From Jiella sonneratiae (GTDB taxonomy: Bacteria; Pseudomonadota; Alphaproteobacteria; Rhizobiales; Rhizobiaceae), in assembly GCF_017353515.1 (NCBI RefSeq), contig NZ_JAFMPY010000021.1, positions 1 through 64,000 on the forward strand: 64,000 bases of DNA, given 5' to 3'. The position numbers were made by a program, and so were the translations under genes. Shown here one piece after another: positions 59,301-64,000 of the stretch (the first letter of the stretch is position 1; each line of letters begins with the position of its first letter). Below the pieces are notes generated by a model. That model was not told the DNA's origin, did not search any database, and was given only the letters and a program-made list of their open reading frames with translations.

Positions 59301-60053
59301 ATGCGGATCTCGATCGTCAACCCGAACTCCACGCGGTCGATGACCGAGACGATTGCCCTCGCGGCGCGCCAGGCCGCGGCACGAGGAACCGAGATCCTCG
59401 CCTATCAGAACGATGCCGGACCGGTCTCGATCGAGGGCCATGTCGACGGCGCGCTCGCCGTGCCGGGCCTGCTCCACGCCCTGGCGATTGCCGAGCGGGA
59501 CGGGGCGGAGGCCCATGTCATCGCCTGTTTCGACGACACCGGGCTCGAAGCCGCCCGGTCGGTCCTCGCAGGCCCGGTGATCGGGATCGGCGAGGCGGCG
59601 GCGCGCATGGCGACGCTCGTCGCGCGCCGCTTCTCGGTGGTGACGACGCTCTCCGTTTCCGTCCCGATTCTCGAAGACAATCTGCAGCGCGCCGGTCTGT
59701 CGGATCTCTGCGCGAGCGTGCGCGCCTCGGACCTGCCGGTGCTGGCGCTCGAGGCCGATCCCGAGGCGGCCGAGCGGACGATCTCGGCGGAGATCGCCCG
59801 TGCGGTCGCCGAGGACGGGGCGGAGGCGATCGTCCTCGGCTGCGCCGGTATGGCGGGTTTCGCCCAGGCGCTGTCGCAGGAGCATGGCGTGCCGGTGGTG
59901 GAAGGCGTCTCTTCGGCGGTGAAGCTGATGGAAGCGGCCGTGGCGCTCGGCCTGAAGACGGCAAAGCGCGGCGGCTATGCCGCGCCGCGCCTGAAGGATC
60001 GCGGTTTCGTCTATCCAGAAGGCATGGTCGCCGAGCCGGAGCTGCCGGCGTGA
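59301..60053 (+). CDS. Asp/Glu/hydantoin racemase family protein
   Basis: 250 residues. It starts MRISIVNPNSTRSMTETIAL, typical of hydantoin-racemase-like proteins. The two catalytic Cys are seen in VIACFDDTGLEAAR and IVLGCAGMAGF. It would racemise a compound with an acidic alpha carbon. A 239-base gap without a recognisable gene separates it from the permease. Next to an amidohydrolase and amidase it suggests cyclic amide breakdown. Confidence 0.87.
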   Translation: MRISIVNPNSTRSMTETIALAARQAAARGTEILAYQNDAGPVSIEGHVDGALAVPGLLHALAIAERDGAEAHVIACFDDTGLEAARSVLAGPVIGIGEAAARMATLVARRFSVVTTLSVSVPILEDNLQRAGLSDLCASVRASDLPVLALEADPEAAERTISAEIARAVAEDGAEAIVLGCAGMAGFAQALSQEHGVPVVEGVSSAVKLMEAAVALGLKTAKRGGYAAPRLKDRGFVYPEGMVAEPELPA

Positions 60054-60185
60054 GACGCGCCAAGAGCCGCGACAGCCGGGATCCGCGCGCGACCGTACGA
60101 ACGGACGGGAACGAAGCACCGGCGCTCGCCGCCCCGCGGTCGGCCCGCGCCGCCGGTCCCGAACGCGGCTGAGGGACGACAAGGC

Positions 60186-61436
60186 GTGGCGGCGTTCGAC
60201 CTCATCCTGCGCGACGCCCGTGTCGAGGGACGCGACGATCCCGTCGACATCGGCATTGCCAGGGGCCTCGTCGCCGCGATCGAGCGCGGGCTGCCGGCCG
60301 GCGCGCCGGAGCGCGCCGTCGGCGGGCGCTTCGTCTCGACCGGCCTCGTCGACGCTCACATCCACCTCGACAAGGCCGGTATCCTCGACCGTTGCCCTGT
60401 CTGCGATGGCACGCTCGCCGAGGCCGTGTCGCTGACGGCGAAGGCGAAGGCGGGCTTTACCGCCGACGACGTCTACAACCGCGCCGAAGCGGTGCTGCGC
60501 CGGGCGATCGTCAACGGCACCATGGCGATGCGCAGCTTCGTCGAGACCGATCCGCGCGTCGGCCTCGCGTCCTTCGAGGCGTTGCTGCAGCTCAAGCGCG
60601 ACTATCGGCGGGCCATCGCCATCGACCTCTGCGCCTTCGCGCAGGAGGGCCTGACCGAGGAGATGGCCACCTACGACCTGATGGCGGCGGCGCTGCAAGG
60701 CGGCGCGACCAGCGTCGGCGGCTGTCCCTACACCGACCGGGATCCGGTCCGTCACATCGAGCTGGTGCTCGATCTTGCCGAGCGCTTCGCCGTGCCCGCC
60801 GACTTCCACATCGACTTCGATCTCAATCCGGCGGAAGGCGACCTGCCGGCCCTGATCGCCGCCGTCGAACGGCGCGGGATGCAGGGGCGGGTGTCGGTCG
60901 GTCACGCGAGCAAGCTTTCGGCGATGCCGGCAGCGCGCTTCGAGGCGCTCGGCAAGGCGCTCGCGAAGGCCGGTATCGGCCTCGTCGTCCTGCCGGCGAC
61001 GGATCTCTATCTCATGGGGCGCGGCAGCGCCCGCCTGACGCCCCGGGGCGTCGCCCGGGCGGACATCCTCGCGAAAGCCGGCGTGCGGACGGCGGTCGCC
61101 ACCAACAACGTCCTCAATCCCTTCACGCCCTTCGGCGACGCCTCGCTGATCCGCATGGCGAACCTCTTTGCCAATGTCGCGCAGTCCGGCAGCGACGCCG
61201 ACATGGCGCTGTGCTTCCAGATGGTCGGTGCAGGCGCTGCGGCGGTCGTCGGCCTCGACCGGCCGTCGGCACCGCAGGTGGGCGCACCGGCCGATCTCCT
61301 GATCCTCGACGCTGCGGGCCCTGCCGATGCCGTGTGCCGGATCGCCCAGCCGCTCGCCGGCTGGAAGGACGGGCTCCAGACCTTCGAACGGCCGCTGCCA
61401 CGGCTCTGCCTCGATGCGGAGAGTGGCGGCTTCTGA
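60186..61436 (+). CDS. Cytosine-deaminase-like amidohydrolase
   Basis: 416 residues, GTG start. The metal motif HIHLDKAGILD (HxHxDK) near residue 57 and VGHASKLSAM identify the cytosine deaminase/AtzC branch. Where cytosine deaminase has its catalytic metal-binding Asp before the DP-x-x-P-x-G segment, this protein has Asn-Asn (residues 307-308, ATNNVLNPFTPFGDASL). That suggests a different substrate or mechanism. Probably acts on a cyclic amide together with the racemase and amidase. Confidence 0.85.
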   Translation: MAAFDLILRDARVEGRDDPVDIGIARGLVAAIERGLPAGAPERAVGGRFVSTGLVDAHIHLDKAGILDRCPVCDGTLAEAVSLTAKAKAGFTADDVYNRAEAVLRRAIVNGTMAMRSFVETDPRVGLASFEALLQLKRDYRRAIAIDLCAFAQEGLTEEMATYDLMAAALQGGATSVGGCPYTDRDPVRHIELVLDLAERFAVPADFHIDFDLNPAEGDLPALIAAVERRGMQGRVSVGHASKLSAMPAARFEALGKALAKAGIGLVVLPATDLYLMGRGSARLTPRGVARADILAKAGVRTAVATNNVLNPFTPFGDASLIRMANLFANVAQSGSDADMALCFQMVGAGAAAVVGLDRPSAPQVGAPADLLILDAAGPADAVCRIAQPLAGWKDGLQTFERPLPRLCLDAESGGF

Positions 61437-61513
61437 CGCAACGGCGCACGATGCGGCCCATGGAGCCGGGCACTTGGCCGGCCGGCCCAGATTTCCCGAG
61501 GAAAGGCTTTCCC

Positions 61514-62680
61514 ATGCTGATCGACAAAGACCCGGTCCACGCCTTCGTGCCCTATGGGGCGGTGCCGGTGGCCGGCGCGACGACGGGGCCGCTTGCCGGC
61601 CTGCGCCTTGCCGTGAAGGACATCTTCGCCGTCGCCGGCTACCGGACCGGCTGCGGCTGCCCGACGAAACTCGCAACGAGCGACATCGCGGTGACGACGG
61701 CGCCGGCCGTCGAGCGCCTGCTCGGCGCGGGAGCCCGCTTCGTCGGCAAGACCCACACCGACGAACTCGCCTGGTCGCTCTACGGAATGAACGCGCATTT
61801 CGGCACGCCGGTCAATTCCGCCGCGCCGGACCGCATTCCGGGCGGCTCGTCCTCCGGCTCGGCCGCCGCCGTCGCGGCGGATCTCGCCGATATCGCCGTC
61901 GGAACCGACACGGGCGGATCGGTGCGCGCGCCGGCGAGCTTCTGCGGGCTGTGGGGAATTCGCCCGAGCCACGGCCGGGTGCCGCTCGACGGCTGCATGG
62001 AACTTGCCGCGAGCTTCGACACGGCGGGCGTCTTCGCCCGAAACGCGGCAACCTTCGAGCGCGTCGTCGCAGTGATGATGGGCGACGACGCCGACGACCG
62101 GCCAGAAGAGCCGCGCTGGCTGACGCCGACCGACATGCTCGCCCGGCTCGGCGATGCGCAACGGGCCGTCTACGACGCCCACTTCGGCGGCCTAGACGCC
62201 CGGCCTGTCGCGGTCTATCCGGCGGGCGGGGCGGACGCCCTCTACGAGGCGTTCCGCATCCTCCAGAGTTGCGATGCGAAGCGCGCCGTGGTGCCGTTCA
62301 TCGACGCGTCGGCGATGCCGCTTCCCGCCGGCCTCGACGAACGGGTCGCCTTCGCGCGCCGGATGACGCCCGAGGACGAGGCGGCCGGAAATGCCGTGCG
62401 TGACCCGTTCGCCGCTGCGATGGACGACCTCCTCGGCCATGACGGCGTCCTGCTGGCGCCGGTGGTGCACGACGCGCCCTTCAGGCTCGACGCCGGGCGT
62501 GCGGTCTTCGACGGCTTCCGCCACTATGCCATCAAGCTCTTGGCGGTGGCCGGCATGGCGCGGCTGCCGCAGGTGGTGTTTCCGGCAGGCACCGTCGACG
62601 GCGCTCCCTTCGGCCTGTCGGTGATCGGGCCGCGCGGATCAGACCGCTGGCTCACACGGCTGGCGGCCCGCCAGTTCTGA
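61514..62680 (+). CDS. Amidase-signature hydrolase
   Basis: 388 residues. The Ser-cisSer-Lys triad is present: Lys35 in LAVKDIFAVAG, the Ser-rich GGSSSGSAAA (110-119), and nucleophile Ser136 in GTDTGGSVRAPASF. It would hydrolyse a linear amide, for example an opened ring made by the preceding enzyme. The size fits short amidases of the AtzF/ureidoglycolate type, but the substrate is unknown. ATG after GAGGAAAGGC. Confidence 0.88.
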   Translation: MLIDKDPVHAFVPYGAVPVAGATTGPLAGLRLAVKDIFAVAGYRTGCGCPTKLATSDIAVTTAPAVERLLGAGARFVGKTHTDELAWSLYGMNAHFGTPVNSAAPDRIPGGSSSGSAAAVAADLADIAVGTDTGGSVRAPASFCGLWGIRPSHGRVPLDGCMELAASFDTAGVFARNAATFERVVAVMMGDDADDRPEEPRWLTPTDMLARLGDAQRAVYDAHFGGLDARPVAVYPAGGADALYEAFRILQSCDAKRAVVPFIDASAMPLPAGLDERVAFARRMTPEDEAAGNAVRDPFAAAMDDLLGHDGVLLAPVVHDAPFRLDAGRAVFDGFRHYAIKLLAVAGMARLPQVVFPAGTVDGAPFGLSVIGPRGSDRWLTRLAARQF

Positions 62681-62709
62681 TTCTCCACGACCGGATCCAC
62701 CGCACGATA

Positions 62710-62726
62710 GAGGGCTTCTATCAGAG
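62710..62726. promoter_or_regulatory. Inverted repeat upstream of fdsG
   Basis: GATAGA, GGGCT, TCTATC: a perfect 6-base inverted repeat in the 128-base gap before fdsG. It could be an operator for a LysR-type regulator, but no regulator gene is adjacent. Low confidence. Confidence 0.3.
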
Positions 62727-62808
62727 AACGAAGATTGCGCATTGATTCATTGCCATCGACAGTGTTCCGTCTCTGGAAGCATTCAAATAAGGGGCGGGAG
62801 GTAACTGC

Positions 62809-63282
62809 TTGGTTTATCAGGCGACCTACGACGAGACCGAGGCAGCCGAGATCATTGCCGAGCATGAGGCTCTGGAAGGGCCGCTGCTGCCGATCCTGCA
62901 TGGCATCCAGGCGCGTTTCGGCCATGTGCCCGAGGCGGCGGTGCGCCAGATCGCGGCCGCGCTCAATCTCACCCGCGCCGAGGTTCATGGCGTCGTCACC
63001 TTCTATCACGATTTCCACAAGGAACCGCGCGGCCGGCACATCCTCAAGGTGTGCCGCGCCGAAGCCTGCCAGGCGGCCGGCAGCGACGGCATCGCCGATG
63101 CGATCGAGAAGGCGCTGGGCATCGGCTTCGGCGAGACAACTCCGGACGGGCAGGTGACGCTGGAGGCGGTCTACTGCCTCGGCCTCTGCGCGGCGGCGCC
63201 TTCGGCCATGCTCGACCGGCGGATCGTCGGGCGGCTGTCCGAGGCAAAGGTCGGGGCGCTCGTCGAGGAGGCGCGGCTGTGA
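62809..63282 (+). CDS. fdsG: NAD-dependent formate dehydrogenase gamma subunit
   Basis: 157 residues from a TTG after GGGAGGT. NuoE-like thioredoxin-fold 2Fe-2S protein: Cys ligands in VCRAEACQ and YCLGLCAAAP. FdsG passes electrons from formate oxidation towards NAD in the FdsGBA complex. Its stop overlaps the fdsB start. Confidence 0.92.
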   Translation: MVYQATYDETEAAEIIAEHEALEGPLLPILHGIQARFGHVPEAAVRQIAAALNLTRAEVHGVVTFYHDFHKEPRGRHILKVCRAEACQAAGSDGIADAIEKALGIGFGETTPDGQVTLEAVYCLGLCAAAPSAMLDRRIVGRLSEAKVGALVEEARL

Positions 63283-64000
63283 CCAAGCTCTTCATCCCGC
63301 TCGATTCTTTCGCCGTTGCCTGCGGCGCCGACCAGATCGCCGAGGAGTTCGGGCAGTTGCTCGCCGATCGGGGGCTTGCCGTCGAGATCGTGCGCAACGG
63401 CTCGCGCGGGCTCGCCTGGCTTGAGCCGATGATCGAGGTGGAGACGCCGGGCGGGCGCATCGCCTACGGCCCGATCGAGCCCGGCGAGGCCGCGGCGCTG
63501 ATCGACGCCGGTGTCCTGGCCGGTGCGGGCCATCCGAAGCGCATCGGCAAGGTCGAGGAGCATCCGTTCTTCGCCCGCCAGAGGCGGCATACCTTCAAGC
63601 GCTGCGGCATCACCGATCCCCTGTCGCTCGACGACTACCGCGCCCATGGCGGGCTGAAGGGTTTGGAACGGGCGATCGGCATCGAGGCCGAGGCGATCGT
63701 CGCCGAGGTGACGGCGTCGGGGCTGCGCGGCCGCGGCGGCGCGGGCTTTCCGACCGGCATCAAGTGGAAGACCGTCGCCGAGGCGAAGGGCGACAGAAAA
63801 TATATCGTCGCCAATGCCGACGAGGGCGACTCCGGCACCTTCGCCGACCGGATGATCATGGAGGGCGATCCGTTCTGCCTGATCGAGGGCATGGCGATCG
63901 CCGGCGTCGCGACCGGGGCGACCAAGGGCTACATCTATCTGAGGTCGGAATATCCGGTCGCGATCGCGGTCATGCGCGAGGCGATCCGCCGGGCCGGGAA
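63279..64000 (+). CDS. fdsB: NAD-dependent formate dehydrogenase beta subunit (partial)
   Basis: At least 240 residues, GTG start overlapping fdsG by four bases; the gene runs off the window. An N-terminal thioredoxin-like region (about 1-85) is followed by the NuoF-like flavin domain with GLRGRGGAGFPTGIKWK and VANADEGDSGTFADRMIMEG. It is the NADH/FMN module of the soluble molybdenum formate dehydrogenase; fdsA (catalytic), fdsC and fdsD should follow. Confidence 0.92.
   Translation, partial: MTKLFIPLDSFAVACGADQIAEEFGQLLADRGLAVEIVRNGSRGLAWLEPMIEVETPGGRIAYGPIEPGEAAALIDAGVLAGAGHPKRIGKVEEHPFFARQRRHTFKRCGITDPLSLDDYRAHGGLKGLERAIGIEAEAIVAEVTASGLRGRGGAGFPTGIKWKTVAEAKGDRKYIVANADEGDSGTFADRMIMEGDPFCLIEGMAIAGVATGATKGYIYLRSEYPVAIAVMREAIRRAG

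Noticed and set aside
59062-59343. Small protein frame between the second permease and the racemase
   Set aside because: Overlaps the racemase start in another frame, Arg/Ala-rich, no good ribosome binding site or recognisable family.

Overview
The window is GC-rich and gene-dense. It comes from a phototrophic alphaproteobacterium, most likely of the Hyphomicrobiales (Rhizobiales). The evidence is an S10/spc ribosomal gene cluster, a PpsR/AerR-regulated bacteriochlorophyll gene cluster of purple-bacterial type, leader-peptide control of leuA and ilvB, and two kinds of palindromic repeat typical of alphaproteobacteria. No genus can be assigned from the sequence alone.

Layout. 1-12315: the end of tuf, then the S10 and spc ribosomal protein genes from rpsJ to rplO, secY and adk. 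The usual continuation (rpsM-rpsK-rpoA-rplQ) is missing; metX-metW follow adk. 14524-19420: a HisKA_2-type sensor kinase (minus strand), leuA with a leucine-rich leader peptide, an alpha/beta hydrolase and a tail-anchored protein of unknown function. 19642-25677, minus strand: bchP, a PucC-family transporter-like gene, bchG, and the photosynthesis regulators ppsR and aerR. 25886-42254, plus strand: bchF-N-B-H-L-M, lhaA, puhA-B-C, a small conserved-looking protein, acsF, and a puhE gene fused in frame to a CobW-type G3E GTPase with a very histidine-rich segment. Most joints in this block are 4-base stop/start overlaps, so it is probably one long operon. Its upstream region carries PpsR-like palindromes shared with aerR.

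The photosynthesis block is only part of what a phototroph needs. The puf genes, bchCXYZ, bchIDO, carotenoid genes and hemA are not here, so the photosynthesis genes must be split between at least two loci. The pathway steps present are the dark-operative protochlorophyllide reductase (BchLNB), Mg chelatase large subunit (BchH), methyltransferase (BchM), oxygen-dependent ring cyclase (AcsF), vinyl hydratase (BchF), and esterification and phytyl reduction (BchG, BchP). Reaction-centre H subunit and assembly factors (PuhA-C, PuhE, LhaA) complete the block.

42330-53781: housekeeping genes (GNAT acetyltransferase, secreted ClpP-like protein, serB, miaA, diguanylate cyclase, DUF1206 membrane protein), then ilvB and ilvN. 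A VapBC-like toxin-antitoxin pair lies between ilvB and ilvN, and an attenuator precedes ilvB. A stand-alone receiver protein and a RecD/Dda-like helicase follow. 53836-62680: a HAD hydrolase, a PotABCD-like ABC importer, a hydantoin/Asp-Glu-type racemase, a cytosine-deaminase-like amidohydrolase and an amidase; together these look like uptake and breakdown of an unidentified cyclic amide or polyamine-like compound. 62809-64000: the start of an NAD-dependent formate dehydrogenase operon (fdsG, fdsB), cut by the window edge.

The strongest unusual observations are the PuhE-CobW fusion next to the di-iron cyclase gene, a pair of inverted repeats inserted in frame in bchB, a perfect 32-base inverted repeat between acsF and puhE, the toxin-antitoxin pair splitting ilvB from ilvN, and two amino-acid leader peptides that appear to be translated from transcripts starting at or next to their AUG.
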